Source: an uncultured bacterium (lineage in GTDB: Bacteria > Bacillota_I > Bacilli_A > RFN20 > CAG-826). From it: DNA of 8,270 nt. Both the position numbers and the translations under genes were made by a program. Each line of letters opens with the position of its first letter. Position 1 is the first letter of the stretch. The stretch is taken from positions 1-8,270 of the forward strand of contig CASEST010000064.1 of the NCBI GenBank assembly GCA_949290725.1, given 5' to 3'. Shown here in pieces: positions 1 to 6,183 of this stretch. Below the pieces are notes generated by a model. The model searched no databases and was not told the DNA's origin. It worked only from the letters and a program-made list of their open reading frames with translations.

Positions 1-299
1 ATACCTGCTTTTAAAAGATGATTTAAATATAATTCATTATTATTATTTAAATCAATTAAATAAGAAGAGATTAATAAAGAAGAAATAGGAATATTATCTT
101 TTTTTAAATCTTCTTGATTTATTAAAATATTAAAATTAAATAATAGATTATCTTCTTTTAATATTTCTTGATATAAATAAGAATAATAAGTTTTATTATT
201 CTTATTTATTATTTCTTGTTTTTTAAAATTTAAGGAGATTAAAGAAGAAAGATTAATTAAATAGCTATTTAAAAATATTTCTTCTTCTAAATAATTCAT
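1..299 (-). CDS. Hypothetical protein, 3' end beyond the window
   Basis: On the minus strand a frame opens with ATG at 299 and stays open for 99 full codons to the window edge, so the C-terminus is missing. The visible part begins MNYLEEEIFLNSYL and is rich in Asn, Leu, Ile, Lys and Glu, with no signal peptide, membrane segment or family motif that I recognise. It starts 15 bases after the TAA of the upstream minus-strand gene, in the same direction, so the two are probably co-transcribed. No clear Shine-Dalgarno sequence precedes the ATG; the spacer is only A and T with one GC pair, so translational coupling or an A-rich initiation site is possible. Base composition matches the neighbour. 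The frame is convincing because it is long for a sequence in which TAA and TAG arise easily, but the function is unknown. Confidence 0.7.
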   Translation of the reverse strand, partial: MNYLEEEIFLNSYLINLSSLISLNFKKQEIINKNNKTYYSYLYQEILKEDNLLFNFNILINQEDLKKDNIPISSLLISSYLIDLNNNNELYLNHLLKAG

Positions 300-314
300 T
301 TTTATATTTATTTA

Positions 315-1214
315 TTAAGCTAAAGAAGAATAATCTTCTTTAACACGAATTAATTTAATTTGATAAGAATCATTTAATAAAAGAATTAGTTGATTTAAAT
401 CTAAAGTTAAATCATTAAATATCTTATTTATTTCATAGTTAATTATTTTAGCGTCTTCATTATTTAAATCATTCCCATCTTCATCATTATATCCATCAAT
501 AAAAGGAGAATATTCACTCATTAAATGATAAAACTCTTCTTTTATTTTTTTATATGGATAAATATTACCAATTTCTAAATTGGTAATATTTAAATATTCT
601 TTACCAATATTAATTACTTTAAATAAATAATTATCTTCAATATCTTTAAATTCTTCATCTTTAAAAACATATTCTTCAATTATATTTATCGCATTTATCT
701 TTTTTAAATGATCATAGAAAGCTATTTCTTGATTGATATTTAATTCTTTTATACGATCAAAAAAAGATCTAAAATCAGAATTTGGTTGATTAAATAGATA
801 ACTATTTAATTCTTTATTACTTAAATCGTTATTATCATTATCATTATCATTATTTTCATTAATTAATTTATTTATAGGAATAAATTCATTGATCGATGAG
901 ATATAATTCATCTCTTCAAGAAAATCAGCGCGATCTTTATTAATATAATCTTTAATTGTTTTAATAATTGAAGAGATCGTTAAATAATCTAAATTAAAAG
1001 TTAGTAATAAAGAAGCTACTTCTTTATTATTATCTTTTTCATCAAGAATAAAAAATGATAATTCATTATTTTCATCTACCGAATAATGAATTTTTAATAA
1101 GTCAAATAAACTTTTTAAGGTTAAATTGTTTTTTCCAACTATCTCATCAAAAATATATAAAGAAGATATCTTTGGTGATAAATAGTTTAAATCAAGATTA
1201 ATCTTATTTCCCAT
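315..1214 (-). CDS. Hypothetical acidic protein, 299 aa
   Basis: The protein starts MGNKINLDLN and ends in DYSSLA. I do not recognise its family. It has no signal peptide or convincing membrane helix and is strongly acidic, so it is probably cytoplasmic. Residues 121-130 are a low-complexity Asn/Asp run (NNDNDNDNND) encoded by an imperfect hexanucleotide repeat, which looks like a flexible linker between an N-terminal part of about 115 residues and a C-terminal part of about 165 residues. The gene is divergent from the response-regulator gene and is followed after 15 bases by another minus-strand gene of similar composition. No Shine-Dalgarno sequence is visible before the ATG at 1214. Instead a TATAAT box ends only 9 bases upstream, suggesting a very short or absent 5' leader. 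No functional link to the exported-protein cluster can be shown. Confidence 0.75.
   Translation of the reverse strand: MGNKINLDLNYLSPKISSLYIFDEIVGKNNLTLKSLFDLLKIHYSVDENNELSFFILDEKDNNKEVASLLLTFNLDYLTISSIIKTIKDYINKDRADFLEEMNYISSINEFIPINKLINENNDNDNDNNDLSNKELNSYLFNQPNSDFRSFFDRIKELNINQEIAFYDHLKKINAINIIEEYVFKDEEFKDIEDNYLFKVINIGKEYLNITNLEIGNIYPYKKIKEEFYHLMSEYSPFIDGYNDEDGNDLNNEDAKIINYEINKIFNDLTLDLNQLILLLNDSYQIKLIRVKEDYSSLA
831..853. repeat. Short hexanucleotide repeat (ATTATC)n inside a gene
   Basis: About 3.8 copies of ATTATC, read as GATAAT on the coding minus strand, encode the alternating Asp-Asn stretch near residue 125 of the hypothetical protein. The unit is six bases, so a gain or loss of units changes linker length but not the reading frame. 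Confidence 0.6.
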
Positions 1215-1223
1215 AACTATTTT

Positions 1224-1229
1224 ATTATA
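1224..1229 (-). promoter_or_regulatory. Putative -10 box of the minus-strand operon
   Basis: On the minus strand a perfect TATAAT ends 9 bases before the ATG at 1214. If it is used with normal spacing, transcription would start about 2-3 bases before the ATG, giving a near-leaderless mRNA, which fits the absence of a Shine-Dalgarno sequence. No good -35 hexamer is seen at 16-19 bases upstream. The surrounding DNA is almost pure A+T, so chance matches are common. Confidence 0.35.
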
Positions 1230-1334
1230 TATCTTAAATTAAATTATTTACTAATATTTAATTTGCTTTTAAAATTATTTTAAAGAATTAATCCGCTATT
1301 TGTTTTTTTATTATTATTTAAAAGGTATTTTAAC

Positions 1335-2264
1335 ATGGATCAATCAACTTTAACTAAAGATTTAAATAATAAAGAAAGAAAAAAAGATAGATTAAATTTA
1401 GGTAGTTTATTAGTAGTTTATAATGATCAAGCTTTTTTAGATGGTTTAAGTGCTATTTTAAAAGATGAATTTAATATTTATACGAGTAAATCTTCTTTAG
1501 AAGCTTTAAAGCTAATCGAAGAGAATGAAAAGATTGAAAAAAGTAAATCTAAGAAGAATGAATTAAGATTTTTTAAAAAGAAATTTGATTTAATAATTCT
1601 TTCTTCTTCCTTTTATTCGAATAATTCTTTCGATAAAAAACTTATCGAAAGAATTAAAAAAGAAGATAAGATTGTTATCTTTGATTCGATTATTCATGAA
1701 GATAAAATCTTAAAGTTTTTAAATGATGAATCAAATATCGTTGATTTTTTCTTAGTTAAAAGAAAAGAAGATGTTTCTAAAAAAGATATTTTAACCTTTA
1801 TTTTAAAGATTAAACATCGCTTAAAAAATAAAGGTATCCTATATTTAAATAATGAAATTTATCTTGATTATGAAGCTAAAATAGCAAAGATAAATGGTAA
1901 AAATATCGATTTAACCTATAGTGAATTTTTAATCTTTCATTTTTTATGCACCCATCCTAATACTACTTATTCATCAAATGAAATCTATTCTTATATTTTT
2001 AATGAACCATCTTTAAATTTAAGAACTAGTGTCTCTCGTCATCTTTCTTCAATAAGAAAGAAACTTAATCGTTTAACTAAAAAAGAATATATTAAAACCG
2101 ATTTTGGTAAGGGTTATTTTTTTAGTTTTAATAACGATTTCTTATTAGATAAAAAACTTCCAGAGGGGGGGGGGTATAAAAATTTAATTTTTAATATATT
2201 AAGAATATTTGATTTATTAATTAATAAAAATAAGCGAATTTATGTCGCTTATTTTTATTTATAG
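1335..2264 (+). CDS. Orphan OmpR/PhoB-type regulator with degenerate receiver domain; 3' end set by a poly-G tract
   Basis: This is a DNA-binding transcriptional regulator. Residues about 24-160 follow a response-regulator receiver: LLVVYND (25-31) sits at beta-1, FDLIILS (84-90) at beta-3, and a Lys in DFFLVK (142) matches the conserved beta-5 Lys. The acidic pair is replaced by Tyr-Asn, and the phospho-accepting Asp by Ser90, so ordinary phosphorylation is unlikely. A Lys-rich insertion spans about 64-83. Residues about 168-263 are a typical winged-helix domain, with LTYSEF, the RTSVSRHLSSIRKKL recognition region and the wing TDFGKGYFF. An AAAGG site lies 9 bases before the ATG. After the wing, ten consecutive G encode Gly278-280, and then an unusual 29-residue hydrophobic tail reads through a terminator hairpin. 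With 9 or 11 G the protein would end at 283 or 281 residues. No histidine kinase is adjacent. The target is probably the following operon (inferred). Confidence 0.85.
   Translation: MDQSTLTKDLNNKERKKDRLNLGSLLVVYNDQAFLDGLSAILKDEFNIYTSKSSLEALKLIEENEKIEKSKSKKNELRFFKKKFDLIILSSSFYSNNSFDKKLIERIKKEDKIVIFDSIIHEDKILKFLNDESNIVDFFLVKRKEDVSKKDILTFILKIKHRLKNKGILYLNNEIYLDYEAKIAKINGKNIDLTYSEFLIFHFLCTHPNTTYSSNEIYSYIFNEPSLNLRTSVSRHLSSIRKKLNRLTKKEYIKTDFGKGYFFSFNNDFLLDKKLPEGGGYKNLIFNILRIFDLLINKNKRIYVAYFYL
2165..2174 (+). repeat. Homopolymer of 10 G at the 3' end of the regulator gene
   Basis: Ten consecutive G lie in a region otherwise nearly devoid of G or C. The tract follows the winged-helix domain. As written, the frame continues 29 codons to TAG at 2262-2264. 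Removing one G gives a stop after Gly-Ile-Lys-Ile; adding one gives Gly-Val and then TAA. Such tracts are typical slipped-strand contingency loci and are also typical sites of sequencing error. Confidence 0.9.
2223..2259 (+). terminator. Intrinsic terminator of the regulator gene, inside its extended frame
   Basis: A perfect 15-bp inverted repeat (2223-2237 with 2245-2259) has the GC-containing core AAGCGA/TCGCTT and a 7-base loop. The descending arm carries a T-rich run (ATTTTTATTTAT). The A-rich left arm makes it potentially bidirectional. It lies upstream of the TAG used by the 309-residue form of the regulator and downstream of the stops used by the shorter frames. Confidence 0.75.
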
Positions 2265-2268
2265 GATG

Positions 2269-2286
2269 CGTTACAATTCGTTACAA
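2269..2286 (+). promoter_or_regulatory. Tandem CGTTACAA direct repeat, putative regulator operator
   Basis: CGTTACAA occurs at 2269-2276 and again at 2279-2286, with starts exactly 10 bp apart (one helical turn). Head-to-tail half-sites with about this period are the usual target layout of OmpR/PhoB-family winged-helix regulators, and the gene just upstream encodes one. The repeat ends 23 bp before a TATAAT box that lacks a good -35, as expected for an activator-dependent promoter. Binding is inferred. Confidence 0.5.
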
Positions 2287-2309
2287 AAACAATATCTTTT
2301 CTTAAATAT

Positions 2310-2315
2310 TATAAT
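2310..2315 (+). promoter_or_regulatory. -10 box of the exported-protein operon promoter
   Basis: A perfect TATAAT is followed by GC. The hexamer at the optimal -35 position (2287-2292, AAACAA) is poor, and the CGTTACAA tandem repeat lies immediately upstream of it. A start near 2322 would leave a leader of about 33 bases before the ATG at 2355. The preceding hairpin would insulate the promoter from the regulator gene. Confidence 0.5.
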
Positions 2316-2341
2316 GCTTAGTTTTGATATTTTTTAATATT

Positions 2342-2350
2342 TAAGGGGGG
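2342..2350 (+). promoter_or_regulatory. G-rich ribosome binding site of the first exported gene
   Basis: TAAGG at 2342-2346 matches the anti-Shine-Dalgarno sequence and continues into GGGG, making a run of six G that ends 4 bases before the ATG at 2355. Other sites in the window use AGGAG or AGGAGG, so the pure G run is unusual. A change in G number would alter the spacing between site and start. Confidence 0.6.
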
Positions 2351-2354
2351 AAAT

Positions 2355-3020
2355 ATGTTAAAAAGAAAACTTTTAATGGCCATCTTACCACTTGCAACTG
2401 CTGCAATCGTTGTTGGGGCTGGATTCAGTGCTTGGGAATTTGTTACTGGTAATAGTTCAACTAGTGCATCTTTAGGTGTAACTGTCGACGGTTTAGTTGA
2501 TAAGAATTATACTGTTAGTTTCGATCAAACCAATTTAAGAGTTTTATTAGATCAAGGTGGATTTAATAATACTAATCTTGATGATGGTATTACTATCCAA
2601 TATAACAATGGTGACGCTTGGACTACTTTAAATACTTTAAAAGCTAATATTGTTAATAATTCAACTACCGGTACTCCAATAACTGCTTCATTTAATGCTT
2701 GGAGATTTACTATTCAAGTTACCGATAATAATTATTTTGAAGTTAAAAACTTATCTACTGGCGATTTTGCTGCTGGATTTGATGAAACTGTTTCAACTAG
2801 TGAAAATACAATTACTATTAGTGGAGTTTATGGTGGAACAACTGAATTTAGTTTAGATTTATTAGATGCTGAAGGTTGGAGTAACTTCATTCAATATAAA
2901 AGTGGCGCTAAACCAACTAGTGTTGCTGAATATAAACAAATGCTTACAACATTTAGTGAAGCAGCTGTATCTGGTAATAAATTCGTTACTATTGGTTATG
3001 AATTATATAATTCTAATTAA
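2355..3020 (+). CDS. SipW-type-signal exported protein, possible TasA/CalY-like subunit
   Basis: A 221-residue exported protein. Residues 1-26 form a SipW-class signal peptide: a basic start (MLKRKLL), a hydrophobic core and the end GAGFSA, followed by WEF, comparable to the GGGTWA-AFND junction of Bacillus TasA. Cleavage after Ala26 is likely. The mature part is Thr/Asn/Gly/Ser-rich with alternating beta-strand-like stretches, no Cys, no membrane anchor and no LPXTG motif. Residues 45-64 align without gaps to residues 46-65 of the exported protein at 7223-7984 (shared D-x-LV-x3-Y and NL-x-VL). Codon use is richer in GC than its neighbours, as expected for a highly expressed gene. It is first in its operon and followed by a hairpin, which fits a major subunit made in excess. 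The dedicated peptidase is encoded two genes downstream. The TasA/camelysin-like role is inferred from signal, size and context, not from a clear domain match. Confidence 0.8.
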   Translation: MLKRKLLMAILPLATAAIVVGAGFSAWEFVTGNSSTSASLGVTVDGLVDKNYTVSFDQTNLRVLLDQGGFNNTNLDDGITIQYNNGDAWTTLNTLKANIVNNSTTGTPITASFNAWRFTIQVTDNNYFEVKNLSTGDFAAGFDETVSTSENTITISGVYGGTTEFSLDLLDAEGWSNFIQYKSGAKPTSVAEYKQMLTTFSEAAVSGNKFVTIGYELYNSN

Positions 3021-3047
3021 TAACAAAAACTAATTAATATCTTATTT

Positions 3048-3081
3048 ATTAGGATAGATAGAAAATTCTATCTATCCTAAT
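3048..3081 (+). terminator. Perfect 14-bp hairpin after the first exported gene, possible partial terminator
   Basis: ATTAGGATAGATAG at 3048-3061 pairs perfectly with 3068-3081 around an AAAATT loop, 27 bases after the stop codon. It is followed by TTAATAAAA rather than a strong T-run, so it may attenuate transcription or protect the 3' end of the upstream message rather than terminate completely. Confidence 0.5.
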
Positions 3082-3092
3082 TTAATAAAAGA

Positions 3093-3149
3093 TAATATTT
3101 CTAAAAATATTTAAATGTATAGATTAATTAAATATTTTTAGAAATATTA
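3093..3149. repeat. Perfect 22-bp inverted repeat in the leader of the large exported gene
   Basis: The arm at 3093-3114 is the exact reverse complement of 3128-3149, with a 13-base loop (ATGTATAGATTAA). The stem contains only two GC pairs but is very long. It ends 11 bases before the AGGAG at 3161-3165. It may be an RNA stabiliser, a translation or read-through control element, or an operator-like palindrome. Confidence 0.75.
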
Positions 3150-3178
3150 ATTACTAATAAAGGAGAAAAGATTAATTG

Positions 3179-6145
3179 ATGAAAAAGAAACTAATATATA
3201 TTTTATTTTCCTTAATATCTATTTTAATTGTTATCCCTTCTTTTGCTTTTTCTTATTTTTATTTTTTTGATAATTCTAATAGTAGTGGTGATTCATCTTT
3301 AAATGATAATCATTATGATATTGATAGTAATGAAACAGGTATTGATGATATCAAAGAAAACTTTACTGGAATTAAAGAAGAAGGAAAAGAATATACAATT
3401 TATTTTTTTCCTTCTTCTTTATATACTCAGTATTACTATAATCAACTACATAGTGAAAATAATAATTATTTAGTTCCATATCAAAATAATATTAATCCAG
3501 AAGATTTATTTGGTTATATTGACGGAAATAATAAACGCTATATCTTTCGTGATGAAGTTGATGAGGAACGACAAACAGCCTTAGATTCTTCGATAAATGG
3601 TAAAGATAAAGGCGATTTAGGATATGTTAATTACATTCATTCAACTTTTGATACTTTAAGAGATGCTGATAAGGTAAACGTAGGTAATAACGCAGATATT
3701 TTAGTTGCTTCTTATGTTCAATATAGTGGAGATGATTATAAAGATGGACAGGCATCTAATGGTATGGATGATTATCATTATACTTGGGATTATGCTTCTA
3801 GAGATTTCGGTGATCCAGCAGACCGTGTTTTACCGATATATTATTATCACGATTTTAAATATAAATATACTTATAATAATTGGTCGGGGAGAGTAGTGGA
3901 AGTAGAAGTTAATAATCCTCCTTTTCAAGTTTCAAATGCTCAACTTTCTAAAGATAATGGACAATTTAATTATGATAATATTTATCGATATGATCGTTTC
4001 GGATTTTGGCCTAACAATCGTGTAAATTTTATAAATCCTGATTCTTCTAATAATTTTTCTTATTATCTTAATGGAAATAATATTGTTTCAAAAGTTGAAG
4101 ATTCTTCTTCTTCTTATGATTTAGGTCGTTATCTACCAATTAAAATTACGGTGACTGATACGATGTCACTTAGTTTATATGAATCTTTAATCGATTTCCC
4201 AGAGGCAGATATGGGCGATAGAAATAAAGATAATGGAAATCCAAATGCTTGGTATAACTATGTATTTTCAGGATGGGGTTATTTTGATAGCAATAATGTA
4301 TTTTCGCTTACTTCATCTTCAACAACTAACGTTAATTATCTAGAAGATTCTTTCACTTCATTTGATGTTAAAAACACATTTGATATTATGTCTAATCTTG
4401 ATCATTATGATCAAGATGATGATGGAATTATTAGATTATTTCCAATTTTTTCTAATGGAAAAGATTATCAAAATCTTAGTGGCTCAACTGAGATAAAAGA
4501 TGGCTTAAGAGACTCTTATAAGTTAGCTTTTGATAGTTTTGAGCCAAACCGAGATTTAGATAACAATTGTGTTAATTTCGGCAATTTAGGAGGACCTTTT
4601 GAATATGAAGACAAATGTGATGACCGCATTGACCAATTTGAAAAAGGAACTTTATATGGTTTTAATGATATAAATGTAGATTTTGATGTAGATAATTATT
4701 TTTTATATGATAAAAATGAATCGAATATAAATATTCAAGTTGCTCGACTATTAAATTTTAATTACAATAGCCACTTTGCTGATTCTAATCAACCGATGTG
4801 TTTACAAGGAGCTTTTATTAAAGAAGGAAGCTATGGTTGGACTTCATGGGAACCTCATTATGGAACTTTGAATTTAAAAAACTCTAGAATTGTTCGTTTA
4901 GATGAGAATAATCAATGGGTAAGCGATGAAACTTATGGTTTTTCTCGAGGAGAAGGTTTATATAATATCTATGTTTTTTCTTATAACACTGTTGAATTTG
5001 GTGGCAGTTTTGGTTTAATAAATTTTGTAAATAATGATTTAGAATTATTATATCCAGGAAAAAATATTAATATTGTTTCCTTAACTGATCAAAATTCACC
5101 TTTATATACATATGAGAATACATCATTTATTGTAGGAATAGAAAAAGTATTAGAAGTTAAATTTGCTGATGGATTAAATAGCGATTCTTCTTTGAATGAT
5201 CAGGTTGAAACTAAATATGTTGATGCTCCTTCAATGCTTAGAGACTCTAATCCGGTCTATTTAAAGGAAGATGTTTTAGATAGTAAAAATTTTGTTTTTG
5301 GTCAAGGTTTAGTTGAAAATCATCAAACAATCAATGATTTTATAATGGATGATTCAAATTTTAATATTGATAATAGTGAAACTCCATTAAACGAAAATAT
5401 TTTCTTTGTTATTAAAAATATTGATTTTACGAATTATTCTTCAATTAATGAGGCTGCTTTCCAAATAAAATTATTTTTAAATGATGATACAAGCTCGCAG
5501 TTTATTTTTAATGATCCATATGAAAATAGTAGTGATGAAAACCCATCATTAAAAGAAAATGAAAGCTTCGATGCTTTAATCTATAATCCAAGTGATAAAA
5601 ATAATGTAACGAGCGAAGAAATATTTATTCCAGCTTCTTATTATTTTGAAATAGCTGAAAATGATGGATTTGGTTATGTTCCTCGTCATACAACTTATTT
5701 TGGAATGTATGATTTTATTCTTTATTTTAATGGATCAAATTATGAATTATATTGCTATCGTCATTTCAATGTTCGTGTAAGTTTATTTAGTGAAAATCCT
5801 GGACATGTTAGTGATATTAATGATCCTTATTATGGTTATGCAGAATATAATCAAGATAATTTAATTTGGGAAAGACAAACTTTTGTCGGAAGTTATGCTA
5901 ATTTATCTGATAATGGAATCTATTATAAAAGTAGTGATAATTTAAATCCAACTTTATCTTTTAAAGATGCAATAACAGATTATTTAAAAGATAAGAGCGA
6001 TGGAACTTATTTTATTAAAGATCATGTTACTGGAATTACGATTATTAAGATTATTAAAAATGGTGATGAAATAACTCCAACTTTAGAAGTTGATTCATTT
6101 AGAATTCGAAAGAATTTCTATTTATATTTGGAAAAAGTTAATTAG
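3179..6145 (+). CDS. Very large secreted protein with SipW-like signal, candidate surface adhesin or fibre anchor
   Basis: A 988-residue secreted protein of no family I recognise. The N-terminus MKKKLIYILF is followed by a hydrophobic core ending SFAFSYFYFFDNS, a signal peptide whose aromatic end resembles the other two exported proteins although it lacks their Gly-x-Gly. The mature chain is very rich in Asp, Asn, Ser, Tyr and Phe, acidic, with only four Cys and no C-terminal anchor or LPXTG (it ends FYLYLEKVN). At about residue 411, DQDDDG resembles the start of an EF-hand/dockerin calcium loop but lacks the Glu at position 12. Nearby YVFSGWGYF and IIRLFPIF faintly recall an InlB/Flg_new-type repeat. 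The ATG at 3179 is preferred; TTG at 3176 is an alternative closer to AGGAG (spacing 10 instead of 13). It lies between the first small exported gene and the peptidase gene, so it is probably a peptidase substrate. A tip, anchor (TapA-like) or adhesin role is inference. Confidence 0.8.
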   Translation: MKKKLIYILFSLISILIVIPSFAFSYFYFFDNSNSSGDSSLNDNHYDIDSNETGIDDIKENFTGIKEEGKEYTIYFFPSSLYTQYYYNQLHSENNNYLVPYQNNINPEDLFGYIDGNNKRYIFRDEVDEERQTALDSSINGKDKGDLGYVNYIHSTFDTLRDADKVNVGNNADILVASYVQYSGDDYKDGQASNGMDDYHYTWDYASRDFGDPADRVLPIYYYHDFKYKYTYNNWSGRVVEVEVNNPPFQVSNAQLSKDNGQFNYDNIYRYDRFGFWPNNRVNFINPDSSNNFSYYLNGNNIVSKVEDSSSSYDLGRYLPIKITVTDTMSLSLYESLIDFPEADMGDRNKDNGNPNAWYNYVFSGWGYFDSNNVFSLTSSSTTNVNYLEDSFTSFDVKNTFDIMSNLDHYDQDDDGIIRLFPIFSNGKDYQNLSGSTEIKDGLRDSYKLAFDSFEPNRDLDNNCVNFGNLGGPFEYEDKCDDRIDQFEKGTLYGFNDINVDFDVDNYFLYDKNESNINIQVARLLNFNYNSHFADSNQPMCLQGAFIKEGSYGWTSWEPHYGTLNLKNSRIVRLDENNQWVSDETYGFSRGEGLYNIYVFSYNTVEFGGSFGLINFVNNDLELLYPGKNINIVSLTDQNSPLYTYENTSFIVGIEKVLEVKFADGLNSDSSLNDQVETKYVDAPSMLRDSNPVYLKEDVLDSKNFVFGQGLVENHQTINDFIMDDSNFNIDNSETPLNENIFFVIKNIDFTNYSSINEAAFQIKLFLNDDTSSQFIFNDPYENSSDENPSLKENESFDALIYNPSDKNNVTSEEIFIPASYYFEIAENDGFGYVPRHTTYFGMYDFILYFNGSNYELYCYRHFNVRVSLFSENPGHVSDINDPYYGYAEYNQDNLIWERQTFVGSYANLSDNGIYYKSSDNLNPTLSFKDAITDYLKDKSDGTYFIKDHVTGITIIKIIKNGDEITPTLEVDSFRIRKNFYLYLEKVN

Positions 6146-6170
6146 TTAAAAAATAAATATTTATTTAAAA

Positions 6171-6176
6171 AGGAGG
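6171..6176 (+). promoter_or_regulatory. Strong ribosome binding site of the signal peptidase gene
   Basis: A consensus AGGAGG lies 7 bases before the ATG at 6184 and is the best ribosome site in the window. It follows a 16-base AT palindrome (6151-6166). The gap to the preceding stop is only 38 bases with no strong terminator, supporting co-transcription with the large exported gene. Confidence 0.7.
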
Positions 6177-6183
6177 AAAGTAA

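Noticed and set aside
1263..1292. Plus-strand promoter for the regulator gene (TTGCTT with an AT-rich -10)
   Set aside because: No acceptable -10 hexamer lies at the right distance; in such AT-rich DNA the match is not better than chance.
3176..3178. TTG start for the giant exported protein
   Set aside because: It is closer to the AGGAG site, but ATG follows directly; the difference is one residue and ATG is the more common choice.
3705..3896. A 63-residue open frame on the plus strand
   Set aside because: It lies wholly inside the large exported gene in another frame, with no ribosome site and composition expected of a shadow frame.
4102..4114. TTC triplet repeat in the giant gene
   Set aside because: It is a short in-frame Ser run of about four units, common in AT-rich coding DNA, and cannot shift the frame.
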